DNA from: Dasypus novemcinctus | Taxonomy: Eukaryota; Chordata; Mammalia; Cingulata; Dasypodidae | Length of the DNA: 64,000 nt | Assembly (NCBI RefSeq): GCF_030445035.2 | Contig: NC_080678.1 | Location: forward strand, 113,934,599-113,998,598 | Direction: 5' to 3' | Shown: one piece after another, positions 36,901-48,900 of the stretch | Numbering within the stretch: position 1 is the stretch's first letter | Layout: the number at the start of each line of letters is the position of its first letter | The notes under the pieces: generated by a model | Databases searched by the model: none | The model's input: the letters and a program-made list of their open reading frames with translations, nothing else | Told to the model about the DNA's origin: nothing | Made by a program: the position numbers and the translations under genes

Positions 36901-39900
36901 GGAAGGTCCTGGTCCAGGAAGCTCCTCTGACCTGGGCAAATGGGCTGGGGGCGCCCCTGCCCTGCTCACCAGATGAGCCATGGGGCCTGACGGCTGCTGC
37001 TCTCCAAGGCTGTGTCCGGGAGGGAGGCGCCTGTTAGAGAGGCTGCTGGAATTGGGGGACAGGTAGAAACTCTGCTTGCCCAACAGGGCACCTCGTCCCT
37101 CTGACCCATGCCCTCTTGTCCTCAGGTCGACGTTTGTGGGGAAAAGCTGGAGGAGCATAAACAGATTTGTTGCTGACATCACCAATAAATTAAAGAAGTA
37201 TGGCTTCTCCGAGCTGCGGGCCCCTTGGGCTGTGGGAGCTCGGCCCCGGCCAGGCAGAGCACACATCCCTTGGAGCCTCCAGGGGCCTGCATGTCCCTTG
37301 GGTGGGAGCCCCGAGCCCAGGGCTCTGAACAAGAGCAGAGGACAGATGGAGAGATGCCAGTGGACGCCCCCTATGGTGGCCGAGGGGTGGTGCCAAGGGG
37401 AGGGAGCTCAGTAAAATCCATCCGTGGCCAGGACAGGGAGGTGGGGACCAGCTCCCCAGAGAGGGCTAATTGTTGGAGGAGGGGCGATGGGGGAGGGGAG
37501 ATGGGGGAGGGGAAGGAGGGACAGAGCTGCAAGAATATCACAGTAGAAGGGAGACGCCTCAGAGATGCGAGTGCAGGTCTTGATGTCACTGCAGGTGTGT
37601 GCAGGTGTGCGCAGGTGTGCACAGTTGTGCACAGGTGTGCACATGCGTCTTCTGGGGTGTTGGGCTCTAGGGGTGGGCAGAATGCCATCCTGGCACCCGC
37701 TCTTGCGTGAAGCCTCCAAGTCCTTCACTCAAGTTGTCGGCACTGCCTGGTGGGGAGTGGGCTCAGACGTGAGACGCGGTGGGGAGGGGACGGCTGGGCG
37801 GGGACCCGGCCTGGCTGCCTGGGCATGCGGCTTCCCGCTGTGAGTGGCCTCTCACGAGTGGGTGCTTCCTCGCAGCCCGAAAATGCGGATCGCCTTCATC
37901 ACGTTCGACTCTCAGGCCTACGTGTCCATGGACCTCACGTCAGACGAGTAAGACCCCCGGATGTCCTCAGTGGACCCAGAGGCCCCACAGGGCAGTGAGG
38001 AGCAAGCCCCAGTGTCAGGCTGGCCCTCACCCAGGACCCGGGTTCCTCGGGGACGCCTGGCACCTGGCACTGCCTCCCCCATTGTTCTCTCCTCACCCCT
38101 TGCCCTGTCTCCCTTGTCCCGAGCACCCGCTGGCAGCACGTCCCTTCATCAGAGTCTCTGAAGAGTCCAGGGACCCAGGGGGGCTGGTGGAGACTCGTGC
38201 ATGTTCTGTCTCAGCCCTGCTTGTGCTGTGAGCCCAGCTCTGTGCCTGCTCATCCCCCTCTAGATTTGGGGGGGCAGGGTCCGAACCAGGCGGGACGATG
38301 GCGGCAGTCAGGGTGCTGGAGCAAAGGGTCTGGGGAAGCCAGAGTGGGTCAAAAAGAGGAGCCCAAGGGCAGGGTCCCGCAGGCGTGGGACAGGCACAGG
38401 TGGGGGCATGTGGTGGCCTGAATGGGGTCACAAAGCCTGGAAGTGGGGCTGGTGAAGTGCCTGGTGGCCGCAGGGTCCAGGCACTTGGGGACGCCAGAGC
38501 TGGGGCCCCATCCCGAGTGGGGAGCCCAAAGTAGCCTTGGGTACATGTCAGCCTGGGGGTGGTGCCTGGGGTTGGAGCAGAGCAGGCTGCCCGCACCTTG
38601 GAGGGAAGCCAGGGCAGCAGGGGAGGCAGGAGGCAGCACCCAAGGGGGGTGCCGGGGGGCCAGGCCTCCCCATGGTACTCCAGGAGGAGCTGCAAGGGCT
38701 GATGCTCTGGGCAGGGGTGAGAGCATGGAGGGGGAGTGGGTGTCATGTGGGTTTGGAGGTGGGAGGAAGCAAGTCTTGGAAAGCTACTGGGTGGGGACGT
38801 GGTGTCCAGGGGAAGCTGGCCTGGGGCAGGAAGGCCCCCCCAGGCAGGAGGCTGCGGGAGCCTGCAGGAAGGACACGTGCAGGGAGCCCGAAGTCCTCAA
38901 GCAGCAGCCCTGGGGGCGCGTGGCCTGCAGCAGAGCTGGGGCGGCCTGGGACTGGTGCTCCCACAGGTGCTCCCTGCCGGAGCTGAGGAGGGGTGGGCAG
39001 AGGGGTGGGGTAGGGCCTGAAGGGTCCCTGGACTTGGGAGCAGAGGGAGCCCGACCCCCTGGGGGGTGTGGAGAGCGTGTGGCCATGGGTGGCAGGTGCA
39101 GGGTCCTGGTGGATCTGCTGTGGGGGCAGAGGCCAGAGCACAGGGACTGGGTGGCCCCAGCTGGGCTGTCAGGAGAGTGAGACCAGGGAGGGGGGTCCTA
39201 GGGCAAGAGGTACCTGCAGGAGGAGGGGCTTGCCCAGGGAGGGGGAGCCTGCACACCAGCCTCGAGGGGCCCCAGCCCCACCTCCTGGGCTGGGCAGGCC
39301 TGTGAGGCCACCCACACGGCCCCCCCCTCTGCCCACAACCCACCCTCTTCCCAGCTTTTGGCCTTTCTCCCCCAGCAGCCCAGGAACCCTCTTAGGCCTA
39401 TTTGCTGCTTCCTCTAGCACTGACACAAGCATCTAGTGGCACTGAACCCCCCCCCACACACACAGGGGGCTGCTGAACAGGGGAGGGGGTGGGCAGTGGA
39501 GAAGCAGGATGAGTTTTCCCAAACTCAGCTTCCCATGGGCCACCTGCGGGGGGTCCCCCAGGAGTTCCACAGAAACACTGGTCCCTCGTGAGTGCTGCCT
39601 CGCAGCTGCATGTGCAGGGATGCCCCCGCTGTGGAATGGATGGTCAGAGGCAGGGCCCCTGGGGCTGGGGGCTGGGTGCTGTGGGTCAGGGATGCACCCA
39701 GCAAGCCAGGCCGAGCCCATGGGGACAGCGGAGCCCTGTCTGCATGTGAGATGCACCAGCGTCCTTGCACGTCCACGCAGAGTGACGGTGGGAGGGCCAC
39801 GCCCACCTCCACTGCCTTCTCCATGTTGCGTTTCAGAGAATATCTTCAACAAGGTCTTCGGAGACTCATGCGTGAGCGTAATCTGGTGCCATCTTCCTAC

Positions 39901-42900
39901 GTGAATGTAGGACTAGAGAAGGTACAGCTGCTGGAGCCTGGGGAGTTCATGCCTCTGTATCACGTTCTTAGAGGGCTCCTTGCTCATCTAACCCCCTTGT
40001 CCAACATTTCCTTCTTTTGTTGCAGGCAAATATGATGATGAGAAAATCCAGCTCTCAAGGTAAGCCCCCTCCTGCCCTCTGTGTTCTCAGGGGCACAGGG
40101 CAAAGCCGGGTTTGGGCATCAGCGCGTTCGGGTCCCGATCCCTCCCCTACGTTCTAGCTCTGAGCTGGAGGAAGTTCCTTACGGTCTCCCAGTTACAGAT
40201 TCCTCTGTATGAGGAGGCTAAGATAATACCCACCTCGCCTTTACGAGAACTAAGGTATCTGCCTGCACCTTTGGATTTGAGAGGCTGCAGGTGCATCCAG
40301 GTGAGGCCACTTACCTCTCTGACCTGCAGTTGGGAAAAGATAAGGAAGCAGACGAGGGCCCCACGCAGACATAGGGTTTGATTTACGGAACGTCTTCTCG
40401 ACTGCCACCCTTTGTTGCCTGCTGAGCCCTCTGAGCTGCACTGTGGCTTTCGGCTCTTCTTCCTTCCACCCTGTGCCTCCCTCCCTGATGGTATTGGGTG
40501 CTGTCCTCAGACCAGGACTGATGTCCCTCCAGGCTTCTCAGGGGGCTGCACTGGGGTTTGCAGAGCCCTTGGCTGGGCGCATGGTGCCCCTTCAAGGGCC
40601 TTGGCCAGGGGCTCTGGGGCCCGGGACACTGGCAGGAACCCCCAGGCCAGCCCGGCTCAGGGATCCCTTACCCTAAACCTTCAGCCCACCCATTTCAGCA
40701 GGTCAGCCTGTGGTCTCCCTGCTGTTCTGGAGTCTTGCACCTGTCAGGTGCATGAGCTGGGTTTCCCTTCCTGGCACAGGTGGTACCATCTGGTGGGGGA
40801 GGGTGGGGCAGCCTGGCAGAAGGGGCCCTGAGTTGGGCTCAGTCTCCTGTCTGCCAGGTGGGTCCTGGCTCAGGCCCTTCTCTGCTGAAAGCCTACAGAG
40901 TAGGGTGGCTGGCACATGCATCCCGGTGAGCTGCCCACGCCTTGCCTGCGAGGACTTGGTGTGGGGCACTGGGCCGTGTCCCAGCATGGGCAGCCCTGCA
41001 GTTCTGCTGCCATGGCTCCCTGGTGCACCCCAAGTGCCATTCCCACCTGGCCCCTCTTTGCTTGTCCTCCAGGTAGGAAGGTCACCAGAGTGGTCTATGC
41101 TCTGACGGCTGCAAACATACCTCAAGGGGCAGACTGGCTGGCTGCGGAGGAAGTGAGTCCAATCCATCATTACAGCCATTATGCTGCACTGATTCTGGGG
41201 AATTCTACTCAACACCTTCTTTCTCTTAGGCTCGAAAGGCTCGGAAGATGGGAGCTATCGTTTTCACCATTGGTGCGAACGACTTTGAGCAAAAACAGGT
41301 AAGTGAGAACAGGTAATGCAGGGGCCGCCCTTGAGCCGGATTGGGGGCAGGTGTCAGAGGCTGCTTTCCCCAGGTAGCCCAGGGATGCCATCCTAACCCT
41401 CCCCCCAATTACTTGGGTCTACCCCGTCCACTTTAAAGGATGGAGTTGGCAGGCTCAGTTGCACCCCAGCTGAGGGTGGAGGCCGTCCCCAATGAGTTCT
41501 GCTGCAGATGAAGGATCTAGTTCCAGGGAAACACTGCCCAGACCCTGACGTGTTGGCCAGGCACTATCCCATTTGTGGAACCAGCTGCCCCTTCCATGCC
41601 CTGGCTGTGCATCCCAACCACCTCCTCTCCCTCGTAGCTGGAAGGAATTGCACATTCCAAGGACCATGTATTTGGGGTCCCTGATCTGAACTCCCTGTCA
41701 AGCATCAGTTCCCAGGTGAGTGGAAACTGGACGTGAGAAGCCCGATGGGTGTGAGAAACTGAAAGTGAGGAGGGGCTTGTCGAGAATCTCCCCACAGCTA
41801 ACACCCTGCCCTTCTGCCCACTGTGGATTCTAGGTAATTGAGAAGAGCTGCATCGAAATTAAATATCTGGAACCTACCAATGTCTGCATGGGAGGTAAGG
41901 GCTGAGGTGTCACTGGTGTAGACAGAGGTATGTGTGTGCATGTGCATGTACATCCATGTGTGTATGTGGATATGCATGTGTGTATGTGTGTGAATCGTGT
42001 GTGTGTGCCTTTCATGAGTGTATATATGTGCATGTGGGTGTTGGCATGTGTTTGTGTGTGTGTGTATGTACATGTGTTGTTGTTGTGGTTGAGGCTGTAT
42101 AGACCCCAGAAAAGCATGTTCTTAAAGCTATTCCATTCTTGTGGGTGTGAACCTAATGTACATAGGGTCTTTCCCTTTTGATAAGGTTACTTCATTTAAG
42201 GCATAGCCCAGGGTTGTTCTCTGTCCTATTACTGGAGTTGTTTAAAGTGAATGAAATTCAGAAGAAGAGAGAGACAGCAACAGAAGCAAGATGCTGGAAA
42301 TAAGGACACCCAGCAGATGCAGCATGTGCCATGCAACATACATTGGAGTCCAGGATCATCAGCAGGTGGTCTTCAGGAAGAAGACCTCAGAACTGTAATC
42401 TGAAAGCAAATAAATCCCCACTCTAAAAGCCAACCCATTTCTGGTATGTTGCTTTTGGCAGCCTAGCAAACTGGAACAGATTTTGGTAATAAGAAAGTGG
42501 GTAGCTGCTATTGCAAATACCAAAAATGTTTAAAAAGCTGTTAGATGGGACAACCAGCAAAATGGCAACAGAATAAGGAGCTCCTGGAGTCAGTTTGTGC
42601 TACAGGGCAGTTAGTAATCCCCCAGAGCTGTCTAAAACACCTGTTTGGGGCTTCCAGGAGACCAGACAAATATCCTGCAACGTCAGGAGCTATTCTGTGT
42701 CTAGAAATGGAAGTTCCACTTCCAAAAACCAGGAAGACATGTTTGGGCACCAAATTCAACTACTAATTAGAAAATTCAGTGGGTTCAAATATAATCCTAA
42801 GAACTGCTAAAGTTTGAGCCAGTCCAAGTTTGAAAGAGGCCAGTAGCCACCATTTTGACTCCATCCCCCTGGATGAGGGTAAGCCAGGTTGACTGAAAAT

Positions 42901-45900
42901 TACAGTGAAGGTAGGGACCAGCTTCTTTCACCAAGATCATCCTGCAGTCCTAGCCTATGCTTCAGCCCCACCTCTAGCAGAGAGGAAGCTGGCAGGCCCT
43001 ACACCAGCCTCTCCGGCTAACTATGGGTTCATTTGTTTGGCACGGACCAAATAGTCAGAAGTCTACCAGGTCATCTGTCATCATTTTGGGCCTGCATGGC
43101 ATAGATTGCTGCCCACACCTGCAGCTTCATCTCCTCCCCAGGCAGGGAAGAAAGGAGCTTGAGCTTCATTAGTCTCTCTGGGCAACTGCAGTCTAGGCCT
43201 GTATGACTTGGATTATTATACAAGGCTGCAGCTGTGTCCCTACCCCTGGCAAAGGAGAAAACTGGGAGAAGCATCATCAGTCCCTGGGGCAATGAGGGTA
43301 GCTTGAACCTCCACAGCTTACAGCACCAATGACATCCTTGGCTTGTACTAAATAACGAGCAAGGGAGAAAAGGCAAGAGCCCTAAAGAGAGAAACTGCAC
43401 CCAGAATAAATACATTTAGTAGCCACATGCCAAGCAGCAACAAAAAATTACAATCCACACCAAGAAACAGGAAGATATGGCCCAGTTAAAAGAACAAGAC
43501 AAGCCTCCACATTACATAAAGGAGTTAAGACATCTAATCATAGATGTTCAAACAAACCTCAATAAATTCAATGAGATGGCTAAGGGGATTAAGGAAATGA
43601 AAAAGACATTGGATGAGCACAAAGAAGAATTTGAAAGCATACATAGAACAATAGCAGATCTTATGGGAATGAAAGGTGCAATAAATGAGATTAAAAATAC
43701 ACTGGAATTATATAATAGCAGATTTGAAGATGGAGAAGGAAGGATTGGTGAGCTTGAAGAAATGAACTCTGAAAGCAAATACACAAAAGAACAGATGAAG
43801 AAAAGAACGGAAAAAATTGAACATGGTCTTGGGGAACTAAATAACAGCAAGAGAAGTGCAAACATTCATGTCATGGGTGTCCCAGAAGGAGAAGAGAAGG
43901 AAAGGGGGCATAAGGAATATTTGAAGAAATACTGGTAGGAAATTTCCCAACCCTATTGAAGAATATAGATATCCATGTCCAAGGAGCACAATGTACTCCC
44001 AACTGAATAAATCCAAATAGACCAACTGTGAGGCACATACTAATCAGAATGTCAAATGCCAAAGTCGAAGGGAGAATTCTGAGAATAGCAAGAGAAAAGC
44101 AATACATAACATGTAAAAGATACCCAATAAGACTAAGTGCCAATTTCTCATTAGAAACCACAGAGGCAGGAAGACTGTGGTATGATATATTTAAGACACT
44201 GCAAGAGGAAAACTTTCCAGCCAAGAATCTTATATCCAGCAAGATTGTCTTTCAGAAATGAGGGAAAGTTTAGAATATTCACAGATAAACAGAGACTGAG
44301 AGAGTTTGTAACCAAGAGACCAACTTTGCAGGAAATACTAAAGGGCGTGCTAGAGCCTGAAAAGAAAAGACAGGAGAGAGAGGCTTAAGAGAGATTCTAC
44401 AAATGAAGAACATATCAGTAAAAGTAAGTAAAAGTGTAAAAAGAATAGTGAAAATAAAATACAAAAGATAAAACCCAAATATTTAGAAATAAACTTAACC
44501 AACAATGTAAAGCATTTTTATTCAGAAACCTGCAACTCATTGTTAAAAGAAAAAAAAGACCTAAATAATTGGAAGAACATTCCATGCTCACAGATTGGAA
44601 AACTAAATATCATTAAAGATATCAATTCTACTCAAACTGATAAACAGATTCAATGCAAACCTGATAAAAATTCTACCAGCATTTAAAAAATAAATGGAAA
44701 ACACACTTATCCAATTTATTTGGAAGGGTAAGGGGTCTTTAATAACCAGAAACATCTTAAAAGGAAAAGTGAAGTTGGTGGACTCTCACTTCCAGTCTTT
44801 AATTCATATTACCTAGCTACAGTGGTAAAATAGCATGGTCCTGGCATAAAGACAGACACATAGACCGATGGATCCAGACTGATGGTTCAAAAATAAGACC
44901 CTCACATCTATGGTTTAGTGATTTTTGACAAGCCTGTCAAACACCTCCAACTCGAGCAGAACAGTCCATTCAACAAATGGTGCTGAGAGAACTAGATATT
45001 CATAGTCAAAAGAAGGAAAGAGGACCCCCCTATATCTCACATTTTCTACAAAAATTAACTCAAAATGGATCAAAAATCTAAATGTAAAAGCAGGAGCCAT
45101 AAAGTTTCTAGAAGAAAATGTAGGAAAATATTTTTAAGACCTGGTGGTAGGTGGTGGAGTCTTAAAGGAGATAAGAGGAGGACTGAGGTATACCACTGAT
45201 GTTTAATGTATGTAAAAGTTTTAATTAACCTTACTGTAAAAGTGTGGAACTGTATAGAGTTGAAGGTACCACATTACAGTTAGTAACAGCGGGTTTATAA
45301 ATGGGAATGTGGCTGAAAAGGGTAGTCTAGGAATGTAAATGCCAATTGACAGAAAGCTAGAGAATTACCTAGGGACTAAATCACACAGTAAAACCAGAGG
45401 TGGGTGGGAATTGTGGTTGATGGTACAGATGCAAGAGTTCTTTGTGAGCTAGAGCAGAAGTACATCACTACTGCAGGTTGGTGGGAATGTGATGAAGCAC
45501 GGGAAAACAATTGGAGTGACCTATGTGCTGTAGTTAACAGCAGTGATGTAATATTCATGCACCGATATTAAAGATGTACTGTGTTGATACTGTTTGAGTA
45601 TGGAAAAAGTGTGCCAAATATATGCTATGGACCTAGTAATGATCAATGATATTATCTCATAATCTGTAACAAATGTTCCACCATGGTGTGATGTGTTGAC
45701 AGAGGGATGTTGTATAAGCATTCTGTACATGTACATGATTGTTTTGTAAGTTTGTAACTTCTATCATAAAAATACATTAAAAACATAATAGCAGGGTGGT
45801 TTGGGGGGAAAATATACCAAATAAAAGATAAGGACTATGGTTAGGAGTAAGATTTTGAAGATATTCTTTCATAATTTGTAACAGATGTCTCACAACAATG

Positions 45901-48900
45901 CAAAATGTTGGTGGTGAGTTGATGTATGAGACCCCTGTATGATGTTATGCATGTTTGCTTTGTAAGTTCACAACTTTTCTATACACATATTATTTATGTG
46001 TGTTCATGTATAAATGATATAAACATAAAAAATAATAATAATAGGGTGGGTTAAGGAAAAATAAACCAAATATAAGATTCTTTGGTTATTAGTAGTATTT
46101 TAAGGATGCTCTTTAATCATGAGTAAAAAATGCTCCACAACAATGTAAGGTATTGGTGATAGGATGAGGTATGAGAGCCCTGTATGAGGTTTATGTTTCT
46201 TACACTAATTCTTTATCTATGTTTATGCATGAGTGATATAATTCAATAACGTTAAAAAATACAAAAAAAAAAAAGCTGTTAAATGGGATAAAAAGTAGAG
46301 GTGGGAAGAATTGGGTGGTGCTTGATAGGAAAGGCCCAGAGTACTTTGAAGAAATTGTTGGTAGAAACACAGATGCTAAAGGAACTTCCGATGAGGCCTT
46401 ATTCAGAGATGATGAGTGTGTCGTTGCAAACTGGAAGAAAGCGATTCTTGTTTTAAAGTGGCAGAGAATTGGGCAAAGTTGAGTCCTGATATCATATGGA
46501 AGATGACAGAATTTGGAAATGGCAAGCTTGGAAATGTAGCTGAGGAGATTTGAGACTAAATGTAGAAAATGCAGCCTGGCTTCTCCTTGAAGCTCATAGT
46601 AAAATGTGAGAGGAAAGGGATAAGTGAGGACTGAACTGATGGGCACAAAGAGAGCAGATATTGATGACTTGGTAAATTCTGAGCTTCTGGAAAGCGAGTC
46701 TCCAGAGAATAGTGCCCCATGTGAAAACATCTCTGAACAGGGAGCTGGTCATCAGTGTGCATCAGGACTGGGAATGCAAACATCCAGGGAGGATCTCCAG
46801 AAGATCTTTTGTCTTATGGCTTGGACCCCAGTGTTCTACCTGTGAAACCAACAAGTTTTTTGCAAAATCTGTATGAATGGAGCCATTACCGGTTTGGTCT
46901 ATAAGGAACAGAAATGGGGTAGATTGATGGAAAAATGACTTCAAAGGCACAACCATGGCAGCTGAGGTCTGGACTGTAGACAGTATTCAGCCAAGAGAGC
47001 AGACCAGCCAGGCCATGTAGAAGGTGTGAGTACACCCAGGAGCCTGGAGGTCATCCCTGCCATGTGGAGGTGTGAGAATGCCCGGGAGCTTGGAGGTCAG
47101 CCCTGCCATGTGGAGGTGAGAGTACACACAGGAGCTTGGAGCTCAGCCCTGCCATGTGGAAGGTGTGAGTACACTCAGGAGCCTGAAGGTCAGCCATGCC
47201 ATGTGGAGGTGTGAGAATGCCCGGGAGCTTGGAGGTCAGCCCTGCCATGTGGAAGGTGTGAGAACACCTGGGAGCTTGGAGGTCAGCCCTGCCATGTGGA
47301 AGGTGTGAGTACACCTGGGAGCTTGAAGGTCAGCCCTACTATATGGAAGGTGTGAGCATGCCCAGGAGCCTGGAGGTCAGCCCTGCCATGTGGAAGGTGT
47401 GAGTACACCTGGGAGCTTGGAGGTCAGCCCTGCCATGTGGAAGGTGTGAGTATGCCCAGGAGCTTGGAGGTCAGCCCTGCTATGTGGAAGGTGTGAGTAT
47501 ACCTGGGAACTTGTAGGTCAGCCCTGCTATATGGAAGGAGTGAGTGCGCTTGGGAGCCTGGAGGTCAGCCCTGCCATGTGGAAGGTGTGAGTATGCCCAG
47601 GAGCTTGGAGGTCAGCCCTGCTATGTGAAGGTGTGAGTATGCCCAGGAGCTTGGAGGCAGCAACCTTTTGCCTTGTTGTTGGAAGAGTGCCACCACCCCA
47701 GATTTCTCAGATGCCTTGGGGATGATGGAGAGGTTGTTTGCCACCCAGATGCTTGACAAGGTGGGGCTGAGAGCTGGCTGTCACCTCAACATTTGATGAT
47801 GCTGGAGCCTTCACCCCAGTGTTTGGGGTGGGCAGGGATCCTGTCAAACACCTGGAAAGGGTGGGGCTTCTGATGTACTAGGGCCTGAGGTCACACCGTT
47901 GTTCCATAACGACTCTCAGACCTGGAAATCTCATGGGTCTGCCCTGAAGGGTTTCGGAATTGTTTGGGACCCGTGACCCCTGTTTTCCTTCCAATTTCTC
48001 CCTATGGCAGTGGGAATGTTGGCCCTATGACTATCCCTTCTGTGTCTCTTGAAGGCAGGTAACTTGTTCTCTGAGTCCCCAGGTCCACAGCCAGAGGAAT
48101 TGTGCCCCAGGACAGATGACAGCTGTAACTGATTTTGATAAGAAGTTTACTTAATATTGTTACTGAAATGAATTAAGGCTTCTGGGATGTTGTGATGGAA
48201 TGAATGTATTTCAATATGGCAAGAACATGTCTTTTTGGAGTTCACGGGGTGGAGTGTGATGGTCTGAACCTGTGTAGACCAGAAAAGTATGTTCTTAAAG
48301 CTGATCCATTCCTGTGGGTGTGGACCTATAGCAAGTAGGGCCTTTTGATGAGGTTCCTTCAGTTAAGGCCTGGCTCAGGATGGGTCTTAATCCTCTTATT
48401 GGAGTCCCTTATAAGACAATGAAATCCACACAAAGAGAGAAAGCCATGGAAGGAAGAAGCTGGAAGCAACACAGCCTGGAAGAGGAGACCAGCAGATGCC
48501 ACCAAGGACCTTGCAGTGTGACAGAGGAGGCTAGGGTCACTGGCAGCCAGTCTTCAGGAGGAAGATACCATCTTGATGGTGCCTTGATTTGGACCTTTCC
48601 AAGGCTCAGAACCGTGAACTTGTATGCTAATAAATCCCCACTGTAAAAGCCAACCCATTTCTGGGATATTGCTTTCGGCAGCCTAGTGGACCAGAACAAT
48701 TGTGTGTGTGGGCAGGCATGCTTTTGTGCACAGATACGAGTATAAGAGGAGCATGAACCTGTATGTGTGTATGCGTGCATGTTTGTGTGTATGTGTTTCA
48801 GACTTCATATGTTGGTGCATGTGGATATCATCATGTGTGTACATGCATGTATATGTGTGTATTTGGGTTGTGTATGTGCATGCACGCATATCCATGTGTG

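Larger units (their letters stand above)
42551..46270 (+). mobile_element. L1 with both ends but most of ORF2 missing
   Basis: The element starts 'caaccagcaaaatggcaaca' (YY1-like 5' end) and ends in an A-tail (46257-46270). An 18-bp duplication AAAAGCTGTTAGATGGGA flanks it (42533-42550; 46271-46288 with one mismatch). It contains a 5' UTR, ORF1 in two open pieces (43477-43938, 44028-44387), then the last part of ORF2 (about 44470-45150) and a tandem-repeat 3' UTR. The endonuclease and most of the RT domain are absent. Confidence 0.88.
42081..48698 (+). mobile_element. MaLR/ERVL-type LTR retroelement with nested L1
   Basis: Two similar LTRs (42081-42478 and 48255-48698) flank an internal region. 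The 5' internal start 'gattttggtaataagaaagt' and the following 'gggtagctgctattgcaaat' fit the primer-site region of the ERVL/MaLR group. Internal sequence runs 42479-42550 and 46271-48254; the gap is an L1. The internal part also holds a 47-bp minisatellite. It is a fossil without recognisable retroviral genes. The LTRs have drifted apart visibly, so the insertion is not recent. Flanking duplication is weak because it landed in TG repeats. Confidence 0.8.

Noticed and set aside
38093-39343. Several open frames of 120-250 codons on both strands in intron 3
   Set aside because: G-rich intron DNA gives overlapping frames in many phases; none shows a known domain or good splice context.
41798-42117. 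His/Thr-rich minus-strand frames
   Set aside because: They are translations of the TG/CA simple repeat.
47026-47314. Repetitive peptides on both strands near 47 kb
   Set aside because: They come from the 47-bp minisatellite. The unit is not a multiple of three, so no frame repeats consistently.
47010-47660. CRISPR-like regular repeats
   Set aside because: The units are contiguous tandem copies without unique spacers, in a mammalian retroelement.
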